NCBI GenBank assembly: GCA_040954595.2
Contig: CM082597.2
Span: 6,386,001-6,450,000 of the forward strand
Origin: Balanoglossus misakiensis
Lineage: Eukaryota > Hemichordata
DNA: 64,000 bases
Direction: 5' to 3'
The notes under the pieces were generated by a model. It had not been told where the DNA came from and searched no databases. It saw only the letters and a program-made list of their open reading frames with translations. The number at the start of each line of letters is the position of its first letter. Within the stretch, counting starts at the first letter, position 1. Position numbers and translations under genes: made by a program. Below are positions 1 through 11,454 of the stretch, piece after piece.

Positions 1-1257
1 CATGTGTAATAATGATCACAGGTTTCCAATGTCTGGAGGATATTCGCTATGGATCTTAGTTATCATATGCACATGCGTACAATCAATTACTGGAGGATAT
101 CTTTTTGTCATGGACTTACTTCATTACCTATGCTGTGCTGTGTTGTGCTGTAAAACATGCCTTATAAATGTGATATTTGATTATTCTTGGAATATGGATG
201 GTTATGATCTGCATTATTTGACTATGATTAGTGTTATTTTAATAAACGTGCTTTGGTTCGGTATCACTTCAAACTTCGCAAACGTGTTGTTGTTGTTTTT
301 CCCGGAATTTGAAATACCGCCCATGGCAGCAAGGGACATATGAACCAGACAATGTACCCACTAGCCAGGCACAGCGGCAGAGACTTGGCAAGACTGAGCA
401 GATATGATGTTGGGTGAATGTATTGCCTCTGGCGACCTAGTTTCACAGAGTGCAACATTCATGCACCTGAACTTTATCTTTTAAATGATTGGTTGTGAAA
501 AGAATGTAACCACTCAGGAACAGGTTAGTTAGACTGCTGCTTTATAGCGCCATTTTTATTGTGACGCTCAGATCTACATGCTCCAGGCAACTAAAGACAG
601 ACACTGAATAATGAATTGAATGATTCCTCGTCAGGCTTTATTACAGATGGTCAAAGGTTCATCTGACTTGAAGCTCGGCTCTTTCTAATTGAATATTAAA
701 TTCCATATTTATATATTTCTATCATTACATAAAAGTTCTAATAATCAATCAAAGTTCAACCAGAAAGTTCTCTCGTCGATGGAAACTTCCATCAGAGTTC
801 AGTCTATTGTTCACCACAGTTCATTCTATTGTTCAATTGCTCTGATGATTTCATTGGATCATACTTGGAATATTCCTTTCTTTAATTGTACCTGATTGGA
901 TAATATTTGTACGTTTCAATTGGATAATAATATTTCTATGTTTTAATTGGATAATAATATAATTATGTCACATGCATATTTAATAAAAACCATGTGAGAA
1001 ACATTAGTTAGCAGATTCTAATCAATCTCTGATTAATCATCACTCATGAGTAATGAAATTTTGATTGAAAAGGTTTGGAGAGTCTGTTATGTTATCAATG
1101 GTCCTCACATTGTCATTACATGAAAAACACAATCCTAATTCCTGTTCTTAAAATTATAACTGCTAGAATTTTCTTTGAGTTCACGGTTTATAAAAAAAAA
1201 TATCTAACTAACACAGGCTTGTGTGTATACATCAATATAGATAATGTGTCTTTGACG
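1..1257. other. No gene recognised
   Basis: AT-rich DNA downstream of the lectin gene. Both strands carry only short open frames without a recognisable domain, a convincing splice-site set or a codon pattern. I see no RNA gene here. Confidence 0.5.
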
Positions 1258-1614
1258 TTAAAGGGACAAAGTCTCTCTCTCGCTGCCCTTTTTCCATTGA
1301 TTATGTTTGATACAAGACGCCGTTTATGTTTTTCTACATGCGGATATATGGTGAATCGATTTTTGACCACACACAACTTCCATCACACTTGTAGACATGA
1401 GAGTGAAACAAATCGCCAAAATGAATAATTGGTGTTTACCGTTTATTCATTTTGGCGAGATTTTTACTCTCATATCCTGTAAATGGGATGGAAGTTGTGT
1501 GTGGTTGAACGTTGATTCACTATATATCCACATGTAGAATAACATAAACAGTGTATTGTATCAAACATAATTAATCAGAAAAGGGGCATCGAGAAGGAGA
1601 CTTCGTCCCTTTAA
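1258..1614. repeat. Palindromic TTAA-ended MITE, family A, full copy
   Basis: The element begins TTAAAGGGACAAAG and ends with its inverse, TCCCTTTAA. The two arms are about 170 bp each and pair along their length around a short centre near 1430. Both ends carry TTAA, the target used by piggyBac-type transposases. It starts 44 bp past the stop codon of the minus-strand lectin gene, so it probably lies in that gene's 3' untranslated region. An AATAAA on the minus strand inside it (about 1443-1448) could serve as a poly(A) signal. Related copies lie at 2338, 18010, 35915, 39355, 46443 and 63172. Confidence 0.85.
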
Positions 1615-1657
1615 GTGCATGACTGAATCCAATGATAACGTCCATTGTGTATTGTCA

Positions 1658-3143
1658 TTACTGACGGTCATGACGACAGACAAAGTAACCAGTGGCATTG
1701 CAGGGAGCACCCTCACCGAGGTAATCCTGATGTCTCCTGTCAAAGGAAGAAAAAAAGTTGGTCATTTGTCATCGGTTATTGTTATAAATAAAACAATATT
1801 AATTAGTTGCCCATAATAACAAGGAAATGGTAATTCACATCAACGAAAATGCCAGGATGTAATGTCTGGATGTAATCTCTGAATATACCCATTGTGCATG
1901 TACATCACTGTATGCTTTCCAAGTTTGAATGAAAGCAGTTCAGCTATGCTTGCATTGTGGGGCAGACATGAAATAATCATAATGACTATATTGGCGTGTA
2001 ATATGGTGCAAATTGACAAGCGTACGCAAGTCATACTACATGTAGTAGTTCATTGTACCAACATTGAACATACACAGTACAGATCATGGTATAAAATACT
2101 TAACTGGGGACGGATGGACGGCAGTGAAGCTTTTAATATGTATTCCCAAGAACTAAAACATTGATTTCTGAATTTAATATTGTAATTGGTACTCACGAGA
2201 GTCTTGTACACATTGTTTCAGTGTCGTAGGATTCAGGTGAGTGCCCTGCACCATGTGGAACAGTTGTGTTGTATGAGATCTGCCAGTCACCAGTGTGTGG
2301 TTCAAATGTACCATCAACCCACCAATACCCTGTCAAACCCCTTTTTCCATTAATTATGTTTGATACAAGACACCGTTTATGTTATTCTACATGTGGATAC
2401 ATAGTGAATCAACACACAACCTCCACCCCGTTTGTATTATATGGTAGTAAAAATTCGCCCAAAATGAATAAATGGTTGAGACCGATTATTCAGTTTTTTT
2501 CACTCTCGTGTCCAAAGAGCGGGATGGAAGTTGTGTGTGGTTGAACGTTGATTCGTAAGTATAAGTATACTGTTATCTTTTTGTTTCCAAAAAGACGAGA
2601 AAAATCTGTTCCCAAGGTTCATGCTGCAATTAAGCTGCCCATCATTTACCTGCATCTAGTTCATCTGTTACCGTCTCTTGCCTGATAAGTCCAACAATGT
2701 AGTCATATTGATCACGATTAATGGGTCTGGCCAGATGTCCTCCGAATTGACTGCCGCAGAACGCTTGTGCATCGTGCCATGTTTTCTGCATCAACACCAG
2801 TTGGTATTTACCCCTGGCTGTAAATTATGATAGGGATAATTGACAGATGGGTAAATATCAAAGAGATAAAAGACCATCAACATGATTGGAACTATTGTGG
2901 GATAATTGCATACCACTAAAATGTGTTCAAAACTATAAATTCGTTGTATTTGGGGAGAATGCGCTATATCTGTCATTTTTTGACCAAAGCAAAACAAAAT
3001 GATAAATATGTTGTGTGTGTAGGCTACATGCAGTGTGCTGAGAGTTTTACATAGTTATTACAGTGCAATTATCCCAAAATAGTTCCAATGGTGATATTTG
3101 TGATAATTTTGGTACTGCATTTATATGTGGAATGTTTATCTTC

Positions 3144-3175
<32 letters not shown>

Positions 3176-3615
3176 TTGTTTGTCTGTCTGTCTGTATGTC
3201 TGCCTGTCTGTTTGACAGCTTATCAACCCGCATGTTGATCTGTGTCCCATCTTTTGCTCTGCTCACCAACCTCACAAAACTCCACCTGCCCTGTGGCCCA
3301 TTTCCCTGCCTGCCTATCAGTCTGTATATGTTTTTCTTTAAAGTGCTTTCTCCCTACCTGGAGCGTATACTCGAACCTCACATAAAGACCATATTCCACC
3401 AACTGTCTCTTTGAAGTAAACATAACGACCGATTGATCCTTGGCTGCAGTAGAAGTTGATTCTGTTGCGCAGGCGCATAAATGGTGAAACCGAGTGACCA
3501 CATTGCGTGGCGTCAGTGAGGTCTGTGTCTTTACTGATGAGAACTTTCCCACCATTTAAGCGATCCGCTGAAAAAAGCAACAAAAATAGGTGGTACTACA
3601 AAATAGCAGACTAAA

Positions 3616-3646
<31 letters not shown>

Positions 3647-3684
3647 CATACATACATACATACATACATACATACATACATACA

Positions 3685-3718
<34 letters not shown>

Positions 3719-6700
3719 GATAGACCAAAAAGTCTCGTAAGTCAAAGAAAAAGAAGAAATAAATACAACACAAATCAAAAGCATCGGACTCTGACGAAGT
3801 GTAAAGTCTTGAAACACGCCAGTAAACAGATCAGGGGTGGGTGAGATGAACCGATGCTCCTGTCTTTGCTGTAAATGATTCCATCTCATATGCTTTAATA
3901 TAGACGGCAATGAATCCAACAAATACTTCTAGGTCTGCATGCTTTCCTGTCATTTAACCTCCCTCACAGAACTCTAAAATGACCGTTTCACCATCGACAC
4001 AGACTGGAAATGAAAACTCCATCCATCAACCCTGTGAGCAACCACCGATTCAACGGACACTTCTATTTGGCAACGCCTTACTTGTTTTATTTCTCCAGCT
4101 ACACAATATGCTAGGGTGAAGTCCATACCAGGCACTACCATCGAAGACATCTACACATTTTGTTATCCGACATCTATATGAAACCGATTTCAGTGAAATT
4201 ATCCTTCAAGTAGGTTCCAACGATATTAGCGATTAGGAGTGACATAGAGCCAACCACTACTGAGGTTATTGTTCAGTAAACCGTTCCTTACCGCAACAGT
4301 CCGATCTCGTGAAAATGGACACTTTCTTGATGCAGTGTGGTTCAGCCAAATCAACCCGCCACCATGGCTTGGCATCACCGAAACCTATGTGAGTGCATTT
4401 TCCGCTGAAGAAATTGCCGTTGGTGTCGCCATCCACTGCTTTTTCGGAGGTTCCGGGCCCATGAGCGCTGGACTGTTTCGTCAACCTCCCCAATGCAACA
4501 TTTTCTATATCTGTTTGGAAGTAACACAGAACGGTACGTTTTAATCAATTCTCCCGACCTTAAATAGGTTTTTGGCTACCTAGGTGGGTGATAAGAATGT
4601 CACATGGTCGACATAATTTCAAGATGGCCGATTTTTGCCATGTTTAAGGAATAGGAGTTCATACGCTAAAGTGATGATGGGTCATTCTGAAACTTTTTAA
4701 CAGAAAAAAATAACAAAATGTGAAAAAAAGTTTAATGAGTTTCATATGGTAACTACAAAGACAGACATGTTTGACCCAAGGAAGTCATGAAATACAGTAA
4801 ACATATAATTTCTTCCATCTCTTACTACAGTGGGTTGTCGACTTTTCGACCAGAATGCAATGGGATTTGACCCCCTAGCGCAAAGTGAAAACCTATCTAA
4901 GGCAGCCACAATTGTAATGCAATGCGTCATGTTTCATTACGTTTTGCTGTCTGTGTATCTGTCTTACTTCTATAATATTGATAGCATGGAAAGAAAACAT
5001 TTGTATTAAGAAAACAAGCAATTGACGAGTGGAATGGGTATCCAAATCTAACTTTTGAACTTTTGTCAAAGTTTCCAATGTCGAGAAATGAATATCTGAC
5101 CACCCCCTCGGACATGCCATATCAAGCAGCTTCATCGAATTTTTGCAGTTCATATAACAGCAACCAAAGCTTCACGGTTTTGTTCCTTTGTTAAATTACT
5201 TGTAATGAACCACTTTTCTAACAAAGCTGAAGTTTGGAATTTTGCATGCTGATAAGACAATAGGAAAATGGTGCTTTACGCCATACATTGAAGTAACCTC
5301 AACAAAGGTATAAACAGAGTCTATCTCGACAGTCACCCCAACATCAGATTTTGTTGTACAATTATAGTCCCATCATAAAAAGCTTTCACTGTCAACTGTT
5401 GGTGTAAATCGTGTCAAGTCTTAGCAAGCCCACCTTTCGCATCGCCGCAGTCACAATGGTATCCATCGTCACCATGGATACAGTTGCCACCATAACAAGC
5501 TGCAGGGAAGCAGCCATCCCCAGTAGACTCTGTATGAATTTGAATAAGAGTAAAGAAAATACGATCGTCACATGATATGTCTTTTTTGACAATGTAGCAT
5601 AGCTCTTGTTTAAAGCCCAAATAGCTGCTACTTGAGTGAGCAGAAACTTAGTGAAGAATTGATGAAAGCTGGCCAGGAATTAAAGCCCTGTGAACCATAA
5701 CTCGATAAAATTTGTAAAGCTTTAAATAATCTTGGATTTGCTTTTTATTCTGACTTATAAAATTTTATTGTCGGATAATGAAATGTTATTGTGGGATAAT
5801 GAAATGTTATTGTCGGATAATGATAAATATGGCAAAAAGGAAAGAAAAATTCAGGACAGTAGAAAATTCTTGCAATGTCAAAAGAGAGTGAAATAGTATG
5901 TGGCCACATTGTTCAATGTGTGAACTTCGTTAGGCTCGGTCATTGAGAGTCGTCACCCAGCTGAAAGCTGACTAGCTGCCAGCCATCAGAACGCATCGAA
6001 GTAGTTTCCGAACTAGGACTTTAGGAAGCATGTATCTCAGTTAATGGCAATAAACATGACATGTGCTAACAATTAATCCAATCTGGAAAAGAGTGACGTG
6101 TGTTACTGCTCTCTTTCAGGCAAACGTCTTAGACAGGAATATGTAATCTTGTCTGCTAGGTGTATCCAATGTCAAAAAATGGGAGCATAAACCAAAGGAT
6201 AATATGTACATGGACTGATTTGGCAAGCATAAACCATGACGGATCTGTCAACAGCATGGAAGACGATGGGGTTTGGATATTATTTGAAAGGTCGACAGAA
6301 AAGCACTACTTTCGGTAAGAAAATATACATTATTACTTTTAGACGATTTGTCATGATCAACTCAATCCTGATACTTGTCCCAGCAAGGGTAATAATTCAT
6401 TTCTTTAGAAGATGGTTTACTTTTTTCAGCAAGATAACAAATTTCACTTATTAATGTCATTATTTTTTTGACAAAAATGTTCAATGGAAAAAATGCCACC
6501 CCATTTTAAAATACATGTAATCATATCCTTCCCCTTTATTTGTATACACAGGTACACCAAGTACATTGGAGATGGGGACAGTTCAGCGTACACAAGTGTG
6601 AGAGACGTATACGAAGATGACAGCATAACTGTCGAGAAAGACGACGAGAAAGACGATTGTGTCGGCCACATACAGAAAAGAATGGGAACCCATTTAAGAA

Positions 6701-9000
6701 AACTCGGGGATAAAAGTAAAGGTAAAAAAAAACTACACAGATTTTAAAATTTATAAATGACTACATGGACTCTTTATATTTTAGTACAATGTCATCTAAT
6801 ACTTCATTAGTCATGTTGTGAGTACATCTATAGGATGGCCATTAAATTTATCCAAAATGTGTTTCTTTTTTCTAAGAGGTGGAAAACTTGAAGAGGGAAC
6901 AGGATTGACAGGCCGAAACAGGTTGACAAACCAAATACTCAAGGCCTTCCAGGTTTTCTATGGGATTGCCATTCGGAACAACAAAGGTAAGGCGAAACTT
7001 AAAATAAACATTTGACATGTGCTCCACAAAGTGGTAGACAACACAGAAAAATACGTGCTTTTTTCTATGTCTTCTTGAAAATCTCTTCAGTATATGCCGA
7101 GGCTGAAAAATTGAAACAAGAAACGTGTCATCCAACTATCGTGGTCTCAGGATCATTTATTGACATTACATAACTTCAATTTTGATTCAGGTAACATAGT
7201 CGAGATGGGCAGGCAGACTCGGGCAATTCTGGACCATTATTCAAGTACAAGTGAGTTGCCCCGTCATGGCAACTTCCCCCAAGTGTGCCAAAAGCTGGTG
7301 CAAATGGCAACAGGATCGAGTTACTGGAACGACAACGTATAGACCACTGAAACACCCACTCGGTCCAGCCATCATCAATGCTGTTCAACCAATCATCAAC
7401 AAACTGTCAGATGAGACTCTGTTGATGGGAGCTGAAAACTTCTATACACAGAATCAAAATGAAAGTCTGCATGGCACGATGTGGAACTGGCTTCCCAAAG
7501 AACAGTACCACGTTTGGAACAAGATTCGGCTGGGAGTCAACATGGCAGTCGCTCACTTCAACTCAGGAATGAGAAATTTCAACACCGAATTGTACTCATC
7601 CTGTGATTTGAATGTCAGTGTGCTCTCCAGAAAATTGTGGTTTGGCCGTGGCCTAGACCACCAAAGAGTTCACTATGCAGGATATAAGGCGCTGTTACTC
7701 CTGAATGAAAACAGATAATGCAACACAAACTAGTTGTTTTGTCACACGTGTGCTTTAGTTTTGAATGTAGCATGCATGGCCAACTTTTTGACTTAATTTA
7801 TTATGAATCACATAACACCAAAAATGTTTTTAAACCCAAAACCGCCACCATTTCCGGGTAGTCATTAAAAATCCAACTCAAACAAAAGTTCCGATACACA
7901 GCATTAAGAAAATTATGGTTTATAGGGGTTTCAATGTGGTCTTTGAGTAGAAAGGCCTCTGAAAAAGTCTTGACGATTTCATGAAACACCACTTGAAATC
8001 ACAATCCTAATTTGCAACTCACATACTGTGTTAGGTTTTCAACTACGATAATTGTAATTACTAAATAAAAAGAAAGTACTGTTTCTCTTTCTCACAGATC
8101 AGTAAATATAATATTGTCAATGACATACTTATTTGTCATGATAACCCTGACCTTCGGCTCCGTGGAAGAGACACATCTTTACTTTTTTGTTCTTAGATGG
8201 AAGTTGGGGACGATTGCAAATCCCTTGATCAAGTAATATTGACAAATTAACAGAAGAACTTAATTAGTCGAGTATATTTAAAGAAAAAAAACTGAAACCT
8301 TTTCCATTTTTGCAAACTACTTCTAAATAATATGTTGTATTTCTCAGCAACAGTGAGAAGAAATCGGTAATAACATTGGATTGTTCGTGGGCCATTTTCT
8401 TATTGCTTTTCGTTTCTCATCTGTTTGTCTTGATGATAAATCTAACTGAGATTTCCCTGCACAGGACAAATGAAGCAAAACATTTCACCCCGCTTGAGTG
8501 TAAACATAAATCTCCTTACCGTCTGGCAAGTGCAGATGTGATACCCGGTTGTCTACTTCGGCTATCTGCGTTGATTTCGCTGATATTTGCGCCTGTAACT
8601 CTTTGAGCAGCCGAGAGTGGTTGGCTGCTTGCTCTCGTAGCGAATCGAGGAGTGTTTCCGTTGACTCCACGCTTTGTAGGTCGTCGAACCTGCTTCTCAA
8701 GTCTAGGAGTTCCCGACCATGCTGTTGCTCTAGCTCGTTCAGTCGCCCAGAGACCGTTTGGATTTGCTGTGCCGTTTCTTGGAGTTGTGCAGACAGCTCA
8801 CGAATGGTGTCTGCCACGCTGCCGATGGTTGCACTCAACCCTGGGCACGTGTCGTCGCCATTACGCTGGGTGGTGAACATGTAGGCGCAGATGTCTGACC
8901 GAAAACAGTAATTCTCACTTGCTTGACATTCTGTGTCTGCTTCTATGGCAGCATAAGAAGCGCCAAGGAGCAAGAGGGTTAGGAAAGCTTGTGCAATCAT
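1658..9000 (-). CDS. Secreted coiled-coil/EGF/F-type lectin/C-type lectin protein
   Basis: Seven coding exons join in phase: 9000-8520, 5529-5434, 4510-4292, 3567-3358, 2817-2650, 2329-2197 and 1736-1658 (stop TAA). They total 1386 nt and encode 461 residues. Exon 1 encodes a signal peptide, a Cys-rich stretch and a long heptad-repeat coiled coil likely to oligomerise the protein. Exon 2 is an EGF-like module with only five cysteines. Exons 3-4 form an F-type (fucolectin) domain with PWWRVDL, and RSDCCADR is created across the exon junction; this matches the RxDx4R part of the fucose-binding motif. Exons 5-7 form a C-type lectin domain with four canonical cysteines and GYWWVDG, but no EPN/QPD or WND calcium-sugar motif. 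The Met at 9000 is preferred over 9030 because the TATA box puts the transcript start at about 9030. Likely role (inference): multimeric recognition lectin that binds sugar through the F-type domain. Confidence 0.87.
2338..2556. repeat. Family A MITE, partial, abutting a splice acceptor
   Basis: It matches the 1258-1614 element from CCCTTTTTCCATTAATTATG to the distal arm. Both TTAA ends are missing. Its left edge lies about 8 bp from the 3' splice site (AG at 2330-2331, minus strand) of the lectin exon 2329-2197, so it supplies the polypyrimidine and branch region of that intron. Confidence 0.8.
2885..3089. repeat. Short inverted-repeat element, about 205 bp
   Basis: The ends ATTGGAACTATTGTGGGATA and its near-inverse TATCCCAAAATAGTTCCAAT are about 26-bp terminal inverted repeats. 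It lies in the lectin intron between the exons at 3358 and 2817. A single related end occurs at about 45237-45262, so it is a dispersed family. Confidence 0.6.
3145..3205. repeat. (TCTG)n microsatellite
   Basis: Tetranucleotide TCTG array with TTTG interruptions, intronic in the lectin gene. Confidence 0.9.
3617..3712. repeat. (CATA)n microsatellite near a splice acceptor
   Basis: About 24 uninterrupted CATA units. On the lectin-coding strand it reads (TATG)n and ends about 50 nt upstream of the acceptor of exon 3567-3358, in the branch-point window. Confidence 0.95.
6231..7718 (+). pseudogene. Mutator-like transposase, 3' part, with introns and one frameshift
   Basis: Four plus-strand exons join in phase: about 6231-6314, 6552-6721, 6879-6986 and 7191-7718. 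They spell RYTKYIGDGDSSAYTSV, ECVGH-like CVGHIQKRMGTHLRKL, SWCKW and TQNQNESLHGTMWNWLPK. This block order is, to my memory, that of the Mutator-like transposase domain found in many invertebrate genomes, which moves DNA elements by cut and paste. The first exon carries HDGSVNSMEDDG; I could not find its true 5' end. The last exon has an extra base in the C run at 7276-7280, which shifts the frame between RHGNFP and KCAKSWCKW; the frame after it is open to a stop at 7718. The gene lies inside intron 1 of the minus-strand lectin gene. It may be a decayed autonomous element or, if the extra base is an assembly error, an intact intron-bearing copy. Confidence 0.7.
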
Positions 9001-9051
9001 GATCGCTGGCCAACTGCTATCAATGGCCACTCAGTTTCAACCAAAACACAG

Positions 9052-9061
9052 CTTATATATA
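9052..9061 (-). promoter_or_regulatory. TATA box of the lectin gene
   Basis: TATATATAAG on the minus strand, 52 to 61 bp upstream of the preferred ATG at 9000. A start site about 30 nt downstream falls at about 9030, on top of the first in-frame ATG. This argues for initiation at the second ATG. Confidence 0.6.
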
Positions 9062-9976
9062 GCATCAGAGATCAAGAACCTCTAAGTTTAATGATATCAT
9101 TTTTCGAGTGACAGATAGAAAACTTAACTCATGTTTCAAAGTTTCATATGGGGCTATTGCAATTAAATAAACACACTAAACACGAGAATGCTTTGATTCA
9201 CTTCACTTAAAGCTTACCAGCTACAAAAACATGATTTTCCTGCTTGAAAACACACCTTATCTTAAGTTATACAACCCCTATGGGACTAAATTTAACCACA
9301 GTTACCATGGAAATTGTAATTGGGAAGGGTTAACTATTGCGTTGGTTAAAAAGTAACCCCTAATTCATCTCAGATAATTTTCAGATAAAGGTTTGATTCA
9401 AATCTGTCATCGCTTGGCCCTGAAGAAGACATTTTATCTGCGTTTCCGTTGCCAAACAGTATTATTACAGACATGAAATAACCTTTGACATCAAGCTAGG
9501 ACCCCATGACAGACCTTTGAAAAGTCAAAGTGGTTTTTAATAATCAACAGTACAACCATTTAAATGTTATTAAGAAAAGAGGACGTGTTTAGACTATCTT
9601 TATAAGGGACTCGGAGCTCAGGGATGAGACGAGAGCAGCGGTGAAGGGGACCCGGATGTCAACATCCTATTTAAGTCACCTGATTCTTAAATTATATACG
9701 CCGGTGTTTCTGTTACTGTTCTTCCACACGTCACATTGAACCTATTCGCCATCTGGGAGACAGAACAGTGTCACACTTACTTTACTAAAATTTCCACGTT
9801 TCCTGAAAACATGAAAATTCATTTTGAGGAGCGTGACAACGGGATCAAAACACAGAAATATTATCCCTCGGGTTTGCTGAATGTTGTTCTCCTTCTGCTG
9901 CCATTGATATCGCTAGAGGCGAGCCAGTCTCTCCAGCTGAATTTAATAATATTGGAAACCGCACCCTGTGTGTGTG

Positions 9977-10258
9977 AGTGTATGTATGTATGTATGTATG
10001 TATGTATGTATGTATGTATGTATGTATGTATGTATGTATGTATGTATGTATGTATGTATGTATGTATGTATGTATGTATGTATGTATGTATGTATGTATG
10101 TATGTATGTATGTATGTATGTATGTATGTATGTATGTATGTATGTATGTATGTATGTATGTATGTATGTATGTATGTATGTATGTATGCATGCATGCATG
10201 CATGCATGCATGCATGCATGCATGCATGCATGCATGTATGTATGTATGTATGTATGTA
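9977..10258. repeat. (TATG)n microsatellite with internal (CATG)n block
   Basis: About 280 bp of TATG units. A block of about eleven CATG units at 10188-10235 has replaced TATG. The long open frames on both strands here are products of the 4-base repeat and are not genes. Confidence 0.97.
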
Positions 10259-10796
10259 TATATGCATTATTGTTTGTTTCTCAGATTCTTTTTGTCTTCA
10301 CTGTATTTTGTGATCATGATTTAGATACAAGTAAAAAAATTAAAATGTGTAGATAATTCATACCATAATCAAAGGGTCTCCTCTGGCAAAGAGAAAACGT
10401 ATGTTTGTATGATGGATTGTATTAGATAATGATTTCCTTTCACACACTTTGTAGGAAAGGCAGACACTTTCACTTATGGATTTTATTTCATCTCCCCTCT
10501 CTCCCAGACGGGAAGTAAGTTATCTTCTGATGAAAGATTTAGGCGTATTACCAAAGCATTGCGTCTGTGTTGACATACGTAGAGGGGTGATGGTAATGTC
10601 AAAACTTACAGATACGACACTCAAGGGACACGTGAAAAGTATGTATTTGGATTCAAGACTTTGCCGTTAAATTACCAATTGAGTTTATATCCACATGGAA
10701 TGCAGTCACTATGATTGTGTGTGAAATTAAACCAACCAATATTTTTTTTACATTTTAATTTCTAATGTCACTACAGATGTTCCGAAGCAAGTACAC

Positions 10797-11110
10797 ATTT
10801 AAAGGGCAACTTATGCACATGTGACAAACCACATGCTCTGGTTACAAAAATTGTATACAGTCAATGCCATAAGGCAGTGTGTGTTGTCCTAACAACAGAC
10901 AAGATGGCGGCGACCATACTTGGTGACAGAGACTGGGAAAGAAAGCAAATTGGGTGAAGAAAAGGGGCAAAATTTAAGTCTACTTATACAGTGTGCATGA
11001 AATATGGGAGTCCACTACTTGAATGCGTCGAACATTTGGATTGGACGCAATGTTTGTAGACATGAAATTCGCACATGCGCATAAGAAGATTGTCTGCCTT
11101 AAATGCAAAA
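10797..11110. repeat. Dispersed repeat, family E
   Basis: Begins TTTAAAGGGCAACTTATGCA and contains CAAGATGGCGGCGACCATAC. It aligns with 60297-60660 over about 320 bp, with many substitutions. No coding capacity seen. Confidence 0.7.
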
Positions 11111-11454
11111 TTTTCAAGAAATCTTACTTTTATCCACATGCAAACAAGCATCTGCCGTGAAAAAAAACCCCACAGTTTTTGATAAGTCTTGTGTACGGTA
11201 GTTGAGTCATGGAAATTATAATGGCCAATTTCAAATGACATAACATGAAACAATATTGCCTCACCCCTGGTATAAAACCCTCTTCAGGTTGGGATTGGCT
11301 TGCCAAATATTCTTTCTAGGAAGCGGTTGAGCATATGAGCACTAAGACTGATGGATGTCAATTTGGGAACGAAAATAAGAACAGGTATTTCTTGAATTAT
11401 TAAAACTGGAAAATAATTGCATTATGATACTTTTATTTTAATACATATCTCAAA

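Noticed and set aside
9736-10356. Long open frames (up to 206 codons) of MYVC / HTYI repeats on both strands
   Set aside because: They are translations of a TATG/CATG microsatellite; a 4-base repeat cycles through all frames without stops.
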